DNA of 64,000 nucleotides, taken from NCBI GenBank assembly GCA_963556495.2, contig OY747709.1, positions 56,014,900-56,078,899 of the forward strand. Reading direction: 5' to 3'. The DNA is from Valencia hispanica (taxonomy: Eukaryota > Chordata > Actinopteri > Cyprinodontiformes > Valenciidae). A program made the position numbers and the translations under genes. The notes beneath the pieces were generated by a model that was not told where the DNA came from, made no database searches, and worked only from the letters and a program-made list of their open reading frames with translations. Positions 41,650 to 54,721 of this stretch are shown piece by piece (the stretch's first letter is position 1; the number at the start of each line of letters is the position of its first letter).

Positions 41650-44600
41650 GTACTACATCCAGTACTACATGTACTACTCTGGAGTACTGGATGCAGTACT
41701 GGGTGTAGTACTGGATGTAGTAATCTGGAGTACTGGAAGTAGTAATGGGTTTAGTTCTGGATGAAGTACTGGATGAAGTACTCTGGAGTACTGGATGTAG
41801 TACTGGATGAAGAACTGGATGGAGCACTGGATGTAGTACTGGATGAACTACTGGATGAAGTACTGGATGAAGAACTGGATGGAGCACTGGATATAGTTCT
41901 GGATGAAGTACTGGATATGGTACTGGATATAGTACTGGATATAGCACTGGATGTAGTACTGGATATTGTTCTGGGTGTAGTACAGCATGTAGTAATGGAT
42001 ATAGCACTTGATGTAGTACTGGATATAGCACTGGATGTTGTACCGGATATAGCACTTGCTGTAGTACTGGATATAGTACTGGATATAGTTCTGGATATAG
42101 CACGGGATGTAATACTGGATATAGCACTGGATGTAATACTGGACATAGCACTGGATGTAATACTGGATATAGCACTGGATGTAGATCTGGCTGTAGTCCT
42201 GGATATAGCACTGGATGTAGATCTGGATGTAGTACTGGATGTAGATCTGGATGTAGTCCTGGAAATATGGCACTGGATGTAATACTGGATATAGCACTGG
42301 ATGTAATACTGGACATAGCACTGGATGTAATACTGGACATAGCACTGGATGTAATACTGGATATAGCACTGGATGTAGATCTGGATGTAGTCCTGGATAT
42401 AGCACTGGATGTAGATCTGGATGTAGTACTGGATGTAGATCTGGATGTAGTCCTGGATGTAGATCTGGATGTAGTCCTGGATATAGCACTGGATGTAATA
42501 CTGGATATAGCACTGGATGTTGTACTGGATATAGCACTTGCTGTAGTACTGGATGTAGTACTTGATATAGCACTGGATGAAGTCCTGGATATAGCACTGG
42601 ATGTTGTACCGGATATAGCACTTGCTGTAGTACTGGATATAGCACTGGATGTAGTACTGGATATAGCACTGGATGTAGTCCTGGACATATCACTGGATGT
42701 AGTACTGGATATAGCACTGGATGTAGTACTGGATATAGCACTGGATGTAGTCCTGGACATATCACTGGATGTAGTACTGGATATAGCACTGGGTGTAGCC
42801 CTGGATATAGCACTGGCTGTAGTACTGGATGTAGTACTTGATATAGCACTGGATGTAGTCCTGGATATTGCACTGGATGTTGTACTGGATATAGCACTTG
42901 CTGTAGTACTGGATGTAGTACTTGATATAGCACTGGATGTAGTACTGGATATAGCACTGGATGTTGTACCGGATATAGCACTTGCTGTAGTACTGGATAT
43001 AGCACTGGATGTAGTACTGGATATAGCACTGGATGTAGTCCTGGATATAGCACTGGATGTAGTCCTGGACATATCACTGGATGTAGTACTGGATATAGCA
43101 CTGGATGTAGTACTGGATATAGCACTGGATGTAGTCCTGGACATATCACTGGATGTAGTACTGGATATAGCACTGGATGTAGTCCTGGACATATCACTGG
43201 ATGTAGTACTGGATATAGCACTGGATGTAGTCCTGGACATATCACTGGATGTAGTACTGGATATAGCACTGGATGTAGTACTGGATATAGCACTGGATGT
43301 AATACTGGATGTAGATCTGGATGTAGTCCTGGATGTAGATCTGGATGTAATACTGGATGTAGATCTGGATGTAGTCCTGGATGTAGATCTGGATGTAGTA
43401 CTGGATGTAGATCTGGATGTAGTCCTGGATGTAGATCTGGATGTAGTCCTGGATAGAGCACTGGATGTAGTACTGGATATAGCACTGGATGTAGTACTGG
43501 ATATAGCACTGGATGTAGTACTGGATATAGTTCTGGATATAGTACTGAATGTAGTCCTGGATATAGCACTGGATGTAGCACTGGATGTAGTACTAGATGT
43601 GGCACCGGATGTAGTACTGCATATAGCACTAGATGTAGTACTGGATATAGCACTGGATGTAGTCCTGGACATATCACTGGATGTAGTACTGGATATAGCA
43701 CTGGATGTAGTCCTGGACATATCACTGGATGTAGTACTGGATATAGCACTGGATGTAGTCCTGGACATATCACTGGATGTAGTACTGGATATAGCACTGG
43801 ATGTAGTACTGGATATAGCACTGGATGTAGTCCTGGACATATCACTGGATGTAGTACTGGATATAGCACTGGATGTAGTACTGGATATAGCACTGGATGT
43901 AGTACTGGATATAGTACTGGATGTAGTACTGGATATAGCACTGGATGTAATACTGGATGTAGATCTGGATGTAGTCCTGGATGTAGATCTGGATGTAATA
44001 CTGGATGTAGATCTGGATGTAGTCCTGGACATATCACTGGATGTAGTACTGGATATAGCACTGGATGTAGTACTGGATATAGCACTGGATGTAGTCCTGG
44101 ACATATCACTGGATGTAGTACTGGATATAGCACTGGATGTAGTCCTGGACATATCACTGGATGTAGTACTGGATATAGCACTGGATGTAGTACTGGATAT
44201 AGCACTGGATGTAGTACTGGATATAGTACTGGATGTAGTACTGGATATAGCACTGGATGTAATACTGGATGTAGATCTGGATGTAGTCCTGGATGTAGAT
44301 CTGGATGTAATACTGGATGTAGATCTGGATGTAGTCCTGGATGTAGATCTGGATGTAGTACTGGATGTAGATCTGGATGTAGTCCTGGATGTAGATCTGG
44401 ATGTAGTCCTGGATAGAGCACTGGATGTAGTACTGGATATAGCACTGGATGTAGTACTGGATGTAGTACTGGATATAGCACTGGATGTAGCCCTGGATAT
44501 AGCACTGGCTGTAGTACTGGATGTAGTACTTGATATAGCACTGGATGTAGTCCTAGATATAGCACTGGATGTTGTACTGGATATAGCACTTGCTGTAGTA

Positions 44601-47150
44601 CTGGATGCAGTACTTGATATAGCACTTGATGTAGTACTGGATATAGCACTGGATGTTGTACCGGATATAGCACTTGCTGTAGTACTGGATATAGTACTGG
44701 ATATAGTTCTGGATATAGCACGGGATGTAATACTGGATATAGCACTGGATGTAATACTGGACATAGCACTGGATGTAATACTGGATATAGCACTGGATGT
44801 AGATCTGGCTGTAGTCCTGGATATAGCACTGGATGTAGATCTGGATGTAGTACTGGATGTAGATCTGGATGTAGTCCTGGAAATATGGCACTGGATGTAA
44901 TACTGGATATAGCACTGGATGTAATACTGGACATAGCACTGGATGTAATACTGGACATAGCACTGGATGTAATACTGGATATAGCACTGGATGTAGATCT
45001 GGATGTAGTCCTGGATATAGCACTGGATGTAGATCTGGATGTAGTACTGGATGTAGATCTGGATGTAGTCCTGGATATAGCACTGGATGTAATACTGGAT
45101 ATAGCACTGGATGTAATACTGGATATAGCACTGGATGTTGTACTGGATATAGCACTTGCTGTAGTACTGGATGTAGTACTTGATATAGCACTGGATGAAG
45201 TCCTGGATATAGCACTGGATGCTGTACCGGATATAGCACTTGCTGTAGTACTGGATATAGCACTGGATGTAGTACTGGATATAGCACTGGATGTAGTCCT
45301 GGACATATCACTGGATGTAGTACTGGATATAGCACTGGATGTAGTACTGGATATAGCACTGGATGTAGTCCTGGACATATCACTGGATGTAGTACTGGAT
45401 ATAGCACTGGATGTAGCCCTGGATATAGCACTGGCTGTAGTACTGGATGTAGTACTTGATATAGCACTGGATGTAGTCCTGGATATTGCACTGGATGTTG
45501 TACTGGATATAGCACTTGCTGTAGTACTGGATGTAGTACTTGATATAGCACTGGATGTAGTACTGGATATAGCACTGGATGTTGTACCGGATATAGCACT
45601 TGCTGTAGTACTGGATATAGCACTGGATGTAGTACTGGATATAGCACTGGATGTAGTCCTGGATATAGCACTGGATGTAGTCCTGGACATATCACTGGAT
45701 GTAGTACTGGATATAGCACTGGATGTAGTACTGGATATAGCACTGGATGTAGTCCTGGACATATCACTGGATGTAGTACTGGATATAGCACTGGATGTAG
45801 TCCTGGACATATCACTGGATGTAGTACTGGATATAGCACTGGATGTAGTCCTGGACATATCACTGGATGTAGTACTGGATATAGCACTGGATGTAGTCCT
45901 GGACATATCACTGGATGTAGTACTGGATATAGCACTGGATGTAGTCCTGGACATATCACTGGATGTAGTACTGGATGTAGATCTGGATGTAGTCCTGGAT
46001 GTAGATCTGGATGTAGTACTGGATGTAGATCTGGATGTAGTCCTGGATGTAGATCTGGATGTAGTCCTGGATAGAGCACTGGATGTAGTACTGGATATAG
46101 CACTGGATGTAGTACTGGATATAGCACTGGATGTAGTACTGGATATAGTTCTGGATATAGTACTGAATGTAGTCCTGGATATAGCACTGGATGTAGCACT
46201 GGATGTAGTACTAGATGTGGCACCGGATGTAGTACTGCATATAGCACTAGATGTAGTACTGGATATAGCACTGGATGTAGTCCTGGACATATCACTGGAT
46301 GTAGTACTGGATATAGCACTGGATGTAGTCCTGGACATATCACTGGATGTAGTACTGGATATAGCACTGGATGTAGTCCTGGACATATCACTGGATGTAG
46401 TACTGGATATAGCACTGGATGTAGTACTGGATATAGCACTGGATGTAGTCCTGGACATATCACTGGATGTAGTACTGGATATAGCACTGGATGTAGTCCT
46501 GGACATATCACTGGATGTAGTACTGGATATAGCACTGGATGTAGTACTGGATATAGCACTGGATGTAGTACTGGATATAGTACTGGATGTAGTACTGGAT
46601 ATAGCACTGGATGTAATACTGGATGTAGATCTGGATGTAGTCCTGGATGTAGATCTGGATGTAATACTGGATGTAGATCTGGATGTAGTCCTGGATGTAG
46701 ATCTGGATGTAGTACTGGATGTAGATCTGGATGTAGTCCTGGATGTAGATCTGGATGTAGTCCTGGATAGAGCACTGGATGTAGTACTGGATATAGCACT
46801 GGATGTAGTACTGGATGTAGTACTGGATATAGCACTGGATGTAGCCCTGGATATAGCACTGGCTGTAGTACTGGATGTAGTACTTGATATAGCACTGGAT
46901 GTAGTCCTAGATATAGCACTGGATGTTGTACTGGATATAGCACTTGCTGTAGTACTGGATGCAGTACTTGATATAGCACTGGATGAAGTCCTGGATATAG
47001 CACTGGATGTTGTACTGGATATAGTACTGGGTGAAGTACTAGATGTAGTATTGGGGGTAGTACTGGGGGTAGTACTGGGTGTAGTACTGGGTGTAGTACC
47101 GGGTGTAGTACTGGGTCTATTACTGGGTGTAGTACTAGGTGTAGTAGTAC
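41650..47150 (+). repeat. 12/24-bp satellite (CTGGATGTAGTA / CTGGATATAGCA)
   Basis: About 5.5 kb of alternating 12-mers, mainly CTGGATGTAGTA, CTGGATATAGCA, CTGGATGTAGTC, CTGGACATATCA and CTGGATGTAGAT. Because 12 is a multiple of three and the units lack stops, several frames on both strands stay open (plus strand LDIALDVV-like; minus strand PVLYPVLH-like and SSAISSTT-like) for 788 to 1,552 codons. The 2,618-bp block starting at 42261 is repeated from 44879. No signal peptide, start context or non-repeat domain supports a gene. Confidence 0.96.
42261..47035. repeat. Higher-order tandem duplication of 2,618 bp
   Basis: The rare 14-mer CTGGAAATATGGCA occurs once per copy (GGAAATATGG at 42261 and 44879). 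The order of unit types after each is the same over most of the block, including the rare AGATGTGGCACC and AGTACTGAATGTAGTC. Some sub-blocks are gained or lost. Confidence 0.85.
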
Positions 47151-48150
47151 TCCACCCAGAAGTAGTTTTCTTTGTTTTCTCCTTCTTTGTCTTCCTGCTT
47201 CAGGATTATGTTGTTTTCACACAGAGAGAGAATCTCCTGGTGAGCTCATGAATATCTCTGTGTGTGATTGTTTCTGTCTGTGTGTGTGTGTGTGTAGGTG
47301 TGTTGTTGTGTTGGTCTGATTGTGTGTTTGACATAAACACATTAAAGCTCAGCAGGATTTCCGTCAGGATAAAAACGTCTTCGTTCATCTCGCCGCCGTC
47401 ATCGGGGTCCCGATGTGAAGTTAATTTGTTGCCGTGGCGACGCTGATCACTCCAGCGGGAGCACAATGAGCTGTCTGAAGGCGGCCCGTTTAAATGGAGA
47501 GGGGGGCGGTTCTGGAGTTAACATGTCCCCCCCACGCTCTGGTTCCCTGTCAGCCTGATGGGTTCTGGTTCTGGTTCTTTCAGACAGCTCCCAGCTGGAT
47601 CCAGAAGACACTGAAGGTTCTGACGAAGGACCGGCTCTTCTCTGTTAGCCATAAGTGGGATCAGATAATAGGTCCAACAACAATCAGAATCACTCTGTGA
47701 TTTCTGGACCAGACCTGAGGGACCGGCAGGTAAAACACCTGAACATCCCAAACGGGTCAGAGAACCGGTTCTCCTGCAAGAACCGTGATGTTCTGATTCT
47801 GATGTGGAACCTGAAAATAACTGGACCTTCATCTTGGCGCCGCCCAGGCGGTTCTTCGGGTGGAGCAGAACTGACCAGAACGAGGTGCCGGTTCCAGTCC
47901 CAGCTGGGTTCTTACTTACTCCCTGAAAGGGGTTCAGCACCGGTTCCACGCATAAACCGTTACAGACGGGAGGCTCGGGAATGTCTCCAGAACCAGAACT
48001 CCTGGTTTCATGGTTCTGAGCTGCAGCCGCGTTTCTGTTGCTTCAGCTCTTTGCAGCTTCTGCAGCTTCTGAAGCTCCACAGACTGAATACTGATCATTG
48101 CGACATGAAATATTAATAACTACAAGACTTTGATACTATATACACACACA
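47151..48150. other. Non-coding, nothing recognised
   Basis: Contains a small TG run at about 47275-47296 and many GGTTCTG/CAGAACC words. Both strands were read without finding a conserved domain or convincing exon. Confidence 0.5.
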
Positions 48151-48253
48151 GAGACACCCGGAGTGTGAATCAGAGCTGGAAGGTTGATGGTCGTTAATAA
48201 TATTGATGCTGATTCCATCACTCTGGCTGTGTGTGTGTGTGTGTACATGTATA

Positions 48254-48513
48254 GCTATACTTGTGAGGACCAACCTTTGACAGCCCACCAGCCTCATGGG
48301 GACATCTGTAGTTGTGAGGACATTTTGCCTGGTTCCCACAATGTTTAACTAGCTATTAAACTCTACTAGTTAGGTTTAGAGGTATGGTGTGAATTAGGTT
48401 AAGGTTAAGGTTAGGGTTAGGCATGTATCAGTAATGGTTAGGTTTAGGGAAAGTGTCTGGGTTAGGCATAGTAAAATCAATGGAAGTCAATACAATGTCA
48501 ACACAAGTATAGC
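48254..48513 (+). mobile_element. MITE-like element with telomere-like core, copy 1
   Basis: Ends GCTATACTTGTG at 48254-48265 and its inverse CACAAGTATAGC at 48502-48513. Inside are GAGGACC, GGTTCCCACAATG and the run GGTTAAGGTTAGGGTTAGG. It is flanked on both sides by TG microsatellite. The core GGTTTAGAGGTATGGTGTGA and AATCAATGGAAGTCAATA are shared with the inverted copy at 53930-54170. Confidence 0.75.
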
Positions 48514-48891
48514 AAGACGTGCGTGTGTGTGTGTGCTATCTGCGCTCCCTCATCTGTCACCACGCTCTTCATCGCCTGACTCTTTCCCCTGGAGGCGTCG
48601 GCGCCCCCTGCTGCCTGTCAGGGGGAAGGAGCCACAAGTTGCTGCTCCAGTCCAGGTGTCTCCACATGAGTGTTTGACCTTCTGACCTCTCAGAAGCTAA
48701 CCACAAACCCCGTTCCTCACAGCCGCTATGCCCAGGTCCCACATGATGATGTTGTCACGGCAACAAACCCACCGACGAGGTCAAAGCGGACCGGACAGAC
48801 CCGCTGAAGAATCAAGAACTGGGATCCAAAGTTGTGAATAGGACCAGAACTTAATCAGATCCAGAGGAAGAGGAGGAACAACAAAAACAAC

Positions 48892-48962
48892 TTAAGCCCC
48901 GCCCAAATGGTGGCAGATCCTTAAGCCCCGCCCAAATGGTGGCAGATCCTTAAGCCCCACCC
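48892..48962 (+). repeat. 29-bp tandem duplication
   Basis: TTAAGCCCCGCCCAAATGG plus TGGCAGATCC occurs twice in full and begins a third time. The GCCCCGCCC box resembles an Sp1 site, but there is no gene next to it. Confidence 0.85.
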
Positions 48963-49495
48963 ACAGCCGTAGCACGCCCTCACAAAGGTAAACATGAAGC
49001 CAACAACAGAGTAGCGAGAAGAACCGTGAGTTCTGGCGGTTCTACCATATCCTGATCCGAGGTCCAGGGTGGAGAACACCGTCCTCCAGAACCAGGAGGA
49101 CCCAGAACGGTTCAGGGTAAGACGGACCTCCCTCTAGACAACGGGCTGGGTCACAGAACCAGAAGGAATAGTTAAAAACGGTTCTAACCCACCTAAGAAC
49201 CAGCAGCAGGTTCTGCTAAACAGAACTTCTTGAGGAACTATGAGCAGCTGAGGAGAACCATAACAACAACTTTAGGAGAATAACTATGCATCAGCGAAAC
49301 AGACGGACCGACAGCCGGTTCTGTTCTGATGCTCGGAGCTTCAGATGGAGGCTCCCCTCTGGTTCTGGTTCGGTTCTGATAATCCTCTCAGCTCGGAGAG
49401 GCCAGAAGAAGTCAGATGATGCGTCAACTTCACTGGAGACCGACATCACACCTTCCGACATCAGAACCAGAGAGAACGGCTCCAGAACCAGAACA
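48963..49495. other. Non-coding, nothing recognised
   Basis: Plain sequence rich in AGAACC words leading into the 29-bp minisatellite. An 86-codon plus frame (49286-49546) has no recognisable domain. Confidence 0.45.
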
Positions 49496-51510
49496 GCTGC
49501 AGAACATCCTCCAGTAGCTCTAGAACCACAGAACATCCTCCAGTAGCTCCAGAACCAGAACAGCTCCAGAACCACAGAACATCCTCCAATGGCTCCAGAA
49601 CCACAAACATCCTTCAGTAGCTCCAGTACCACAGAACATCCTCCAGTAGCTCCAGAACCACAGAACATCCTCCAGTAGCTCCAGAACCAGAACAGCTCCA
49701 GAACCACAGAACATCCTCCAGTAGCTCCAGAACCACAGAACATCCTCCAGTAGCTCCAGAACCAGAACAGCTCCAGAACCACAGAACATCCTCCAGTAGC
49801 TCCAGAACCACAGAACATCCTCCAGTAGCTCCAGAACCAGAACAGCTCCAGAACCACAGAAAATCCTCCAGTAGCTCCAGAACCACAGAACATCCTCCAG
49901 TAGCTCCAGAACCACAAACATGCTTCAGTAGCTCCAGTACCACAGAACGTCCTCCAGTAGCTCCAGAACCAGAGAGAACAGCTCCAGAACCAGAACAGCT
50001 CCAGAACCACAGAACATCCTCCAGTAGCTCCAGAACCACAGAACATCCTCCAGTAGCTCCAGAACCACAAACATCCTTCAGTAGCTCCAGAACCAGAGAA
50101 AACAGCTCCAGAACCAGAACAGCTTCAGAACCACAGAAAATCCTCCAGTAGCTCCAGAACCACAGAACATCCTCCAGTAGCTCCAGAACCACAAACATGC
50201 TTCAGTAGCTCCAGTACCACAGAACATCCTCCAGTAGCTCCAAAACCACAGAACATCATCCAGCAGCTCCAGAACCACAGAACATCCTCCAATACCTCCA
50301 GAACCACAAACATCTTCCAATAGCTGTAGAACCACAAAACATCCTCCAGTAGCCCCAGAACCACAGAACATCCACCAGTAGCTCCAGAACCACAAACATC
50401 CTTCAGTAGCTCCAGAACCACAAACATCCTTCAGTAGCTCCAGAACCACAGAACATCCTCCAATGGCTCCAGAACCACAAACATCCTCCAGTAGCTCCAG
50501 AACCACAGAACATCCTCCAGTAGCCCCAGAACCACAGAACATCCACCAGTAGCTCCAGAACCAGAACAGCTCTAGAACCACAGAACATCCTCCAGTAGCT
50601 CCAGAACCAGAACAGCTCCAGAACCACAGAACATCCTCCAATGGCTCCAGAACCAGAGAGAACGGCTCCAGAACCAGAACCACAGAACATCCTCCAGTAG
50701 CTCCAGAACCACAGAACATCCTCCAGTAGCTCCAAAACCACAGAACATCATCCAGCAGCTCCAGAACCACAGAACATCCTCCAATACCTCCAGAACCACA
50801 AACATCCTCCAATAGCTGTAGAACCACAAAACATCCTCCAGTAGCCCCAGAACCACAGAACATTCTCCAATACCTCCAGAACCACAAACATCCTCCAATA
50901 GCTGTAGAACCACAAAACATCCTCCAGTAGCCCCAGAACCACAGAACATCCACCAGTAGCTCCAGAACCACAAACATCCTCCAGTAGCTCCAGAACCACA
51001 GAACATCCTCCAGTAGCCCCAGAACCACAGAACATCCACCAGTAGCTCCAGAACCACAAACATCCTCCAGTAGCTCCAGAACCAGAAACATCCTCCAGTA
51101 GCTCCAGAACCACAAACATCCTCCAGTAGCTCCAGAACCACAAACATCCTCCAGTAGCCCCGGAACCACAGAACATCCTCCAGTAGCCCCAGAACCACAG
51201 GACATCCTCCAGCAGCCCCAGAGCCACAGAACATTCTCCAATAGCTCTAGAACCACAGAACGTTCTCCAATACCTCAAGAACCACAAACATCCTCCAGTA
51301 CCCCCAGAACCACAGAACATCCTCCAGTAGCCCCAGAACCACAGAACATCCTCCAGTAGCCCCAGAACCACAGAACATCCTCCAGTAGCCCCAGAACCAC
51401 AGAACATCCTCCAGTAGACCCAGAACCACAGAACATCCTCCAGTAGACCCAGAACCACAGAACATTCTCCAATAGCTCTAGAACCACAGAACGTTCTCCA
51501 ATACCTCCAG
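49496..51510 (+). repeat. 29-bp minisatellite
   Basis: About 2 kb of units built from CCACAGAACATCCTCC plus AGTAGCTCCAGAA (29 bp). Shorter units contain CAGAACAGCTCCAGAA, and divergent ones near the right end contain AGTAGCCCCAGAA. Frames of up to 392 codons on the minus strand (CGSGATGGCSVVLELLEDVL repeats, a 29-residue period) are artefacts of absent stops. Confidence 0.95.
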
Positions 51511-51858
51511 AACCCTCACTTGGTCCGTCAGCATGAACTTTATCTGCTGAAAAGCCCTGAGTGGAACAGACTGAGAAGTTCTGCTGGAGTTTTCCACAGA
51601 CATGAGAGCGGAAGTTGACCTTTCAAAATAAAAGCATATCCACAGCGTGGGTAAAGGGGGGGGGGGCAGGAAACTGAAACACAAAGAAGTCCAACAGGAG
51701 ACTCACTGGTTCTCACAGAGAGACTCGATGCTCCACAGCCTTTCAAATTAAAAGCTCCCAGAGTCACTAATTAGAGTGAAGCTTGTTAACGAGGCGGCTT
51801 AACGAGGCGGCTGTCAGTCAGACCAATCAAAGAGTGAGAGACATTCAGACACACAGAG

Positions 51859-51861
<3 letters not shown>

Positions 51862-51889
<28 letters not shown>

Positions 51890-51890
51890 C
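51862..51890 (+). repeat. (GA)n microsatellite
   Basis: Short run of GA after ACTCAGAGA, about 29 bp. Confidence 0.9.
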
Positions 51891-52084
51891 TCACCTTCGA
51901 TGTTCTTTCATTCCAACAACAGACTGAGACGGAGAGGGAGAGGGAGGAAAGGGCGTGCGAGCAGCTGTCATTGTTCTGAGAGCGAGCAAGGGGGCGGGGC
52001 CAATCCATGAGAGGGCGGGGCCAACTCATTAATATTTACAAAGACAGAGGGGGAGAGAGTCACCCCTCTGACGGGTGCAGCTGC

Positions 52085-52345
52085 CCCAACCAGCAGAACC
52101 AGTTCTAACCCAGTAGAACCAGCAGAACCAGTTCTAACCAAGTAGAACCAGCAGAACCAGTTCTAACCCAGCAGAACCAGTAGAACCAGTTCTAACCCAG
52201 CAGAACCAGCAGAACCAGTTCTAACCCAGTAGAACCAGTTCTAACACAGCAGAACCAGTAGAACCAGTTCTAACCCAGTAGAACCAACAGAACCAGTTCT
52301 AACCCAGTAGAACCAGTTCTAACCCAGTAGAACCAGTCCAAATCA
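52085..52345 (+). repeat. AGAACCAGTTCTAACC minisatellite
   Basis: Imperfect units combining CAGCAGAACCAGTTCTAACC and CAGTAGAACC, about 260 bp. Each unit contains the inverted pair AGAACCAGTTCT-like words. Confidence 0.9.
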
Positions 52346-52626
52346 AGCAGAACATGCCCTTTGAGCTGGATGGTTCTGAATGGTTCCGTCTGTTCCTCCG
52401 GTTCTGTTCTGGTCTTCAGCGCTCTCTGAGCTGACACCTCCCCCTGATCCACACCTGATCTCAGGTGTGGATCAGAACACCTGTCCTCTGGTTCCGGCCG
52501 GTTCTGATCCATCAGCTCATCTTCTAACAGACGTTTCTGTTGCCTGATTGGTTCACAGCCGACAGGGTCCCAGCAGGTAAGAGTTTAGGTTGTCACGGTA
52601 ACCGCCGAATGTTTAATGTGACGTGA

Positions 52627-52811
<185 letters not shown>

Positions 52812-53043
52812 TCAGCTGGGTGTGTTTACCAATCAGGAGCCTCATGCAACATTCATCACATAAGGGGTCCCATCCATCAAACACACTTTGTGGTCCGACT
52901 GTGAGCAGGTCTTCATCCTGGTTCTGGTTCTGGTTCTAGACCAGGAGTGTGTGAGTGTCCTCACAGAGATAGCAGGACAGCTGAGTGTGTGAGCAGCTGG
53001 TGTCCATGAGCTGATTTCAGATTTATGAATTAACGTCTGAGGC

Positions 53044-53169
53044 GTCTCACGCACGCACGCACGCACGCGCACACAGACACACACAGTAACACACACACAC
53101 ACACGCACACACACACAGTAACACACACACGCACACACAGACACACACACACACACAGTAACACACACA

Positions 53170-53204
<35 letters not shown>

Positions 53205-53308
53205 GCACACAGACACACAGACACACAGACACACAGACACACACAGTAACACACACACACACACACACAGTAACACACACACACACACGCACACACACAC
53301 ACACACAC

Positions 53309-53349
<41 letters not shown>

Positions 53350-53466
53350 CAGTAACACACACACACACAGTAACACACACACGCACGCACGCACGCACGC
53401 ACGCACGCGCACACAGACACACAGACACACACAGTAACACACACACACACACACGCACACACACAC

Positions 53467-53515
<49 letters not shown>

Positions 53516-53526
53516 CAGTAACACAC

Positions 53527-53585
<59 letters not shown>

Positions 53586-53716
53586 CAGTAACACGCACAC
53601 ACACACACACACACACGCACACACAGTAACACACACACGCACACACACACACACGCACACACACACACACACAGTAACACACACACGCACGCACGCGCAC
53701 ACAGACACACACACAC

Positions 53717-53755
<39 letters not shown>

Positions 53756-53857
53756 CACACAGTAACACACACACGCACACACAGTAACACACACACGCAC
53801 ACACAGTAACACACACACACACACACGCACACACAGTAACACACACACAGACACACA

Positions 53858-53916
<59 letters not shown>
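53044..53916 (+). repeat. Compound CA microsatellite with GTAA and GCAC blocks
   Basis: About 870 bp of (AC)n with inserted ACAGTAAC, (GCAC)n and ACAGACAC blocks. Minus-strand frames of ~290-390 codons (CVCVCV-type) run through it and are artefacts. It ends directly at MITE copy 2. Confidence 0.95.
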
Positions 53917-53919
<3 letters not shown>

Positions 53920-53929
53920 TGTATTTCTA

Positions 53930-54170
53930 CACATATAAGGACTTTATATTGACTTCCATTCATTTTAATAGCTGCATTTATGCCTAACCCTAACCAGTTT
54001 ATTCCTAACCTCAACCAAAACATAATTCACACCATACCACTAAACCTAAACCCTAAAAAAGGGGGTCCACCATATTAGGACCGGGCTTTGGTCCCTATAA
54101 GGTCCATCGGTCCTCAGAAGGTTAGTGAATATAACAGAGAAGGTCCTAAATAGTTTAGCTATACAAGAAC
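53930..54170 (-). mobile_element. MITE-like element with telomere-like core, copy 2
   Basis: The reverse complement contains GGTTTAGTGGTATGGTGTGA, GGTTAGGGTTAGGCAT and GAATGGAAGTCAATATAAAG, parallel to copy 1 at 48254-48513. It is again flanked by CA/TG microsatellite on both sides. The terminal repeats are more decayed than in copy 1. Confidence 0.7.
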
Positions 54171-54189
54171 ACACACACACACACACAGG

Positions 54190-54715
54190 AGGAGTGACGC
54201 CAGGAGGTCACATGACTCCTGAACTTCCTCTACCTTGCATTCAGAGGTGACCACGCCCCAAACCTGGGGCCGGTGGTCATGACGACATACCATGTGACTG
54301 CGTTAGCACCTGCACTGATGCATTATGGGTAATGTTTATGTTTGCACCTGATCGTAGCGTCACCTGCAGACCACCGGGGCCCCGGCGCTTATAGACCCGT
54401 TCAGGTTCTGCAGAGCCCGACAGAACCTCCTGATTGGCCACAGAGTGATTATAGATACGTAATCTGATCATAAACATGCGGATCAGAACCAGAACCATCG
54501 TGACGAACAGAAGCAGCTGGTGTTTGTGCTGCACAGCTGCAGGCAGTCATCATTAACTCCCACCCTGAGGGGGAACCAGACTCACAGCCCACTAACTGGA
54601 CCCGGCCCAGAACCGCCCAACAAGAGGTTCTGGAAATCAGGCCATTAAAATCTGATGACAATAACACTGTGAAACCGTCATTAACCGTCAAGACAAATTT
54701 CCACTTCAGTGGACA
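54190..54715. other. Non-coding, nothing recognised
   Basis: Ordinary sequence between MITE copy 2 and the AT array. The small frames on the minus strand show no domain. Confidence 0.45.
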
Positions 54716-54721
54716 ATAAAG

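Noticed and set aside
41645..47251. Open frames of 788-1,552 codons on both strands as large repeat proteins
   Set aside because: They follow only from a stop-free 12-bp satellite. They overlap each other in several frames and have no start context, signal or non-repeat domain.
48395..48430. Interstitial telomere from a chromosome fusion
   Set aside because: Only a few GGTTAGGG-like words inside a 260-bp MITE, with the same words in the second copy at 53.9-54.2 kb.
49291..51458. Minus-strand frames of 194-392 codons with CGSGATGGCSVVLELLEDVL repeats
   Set aside because: A 29-bp minisatellite read with an 87-bp codon period; three frames give the same peptide.
52842..54023. Cysteine/valine-rich 290-390-codon frames, metallothionein- or keratin-associated-like
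   Set aside because: Translation of (GT)n; no structure beyond the dinucleotide repeat.
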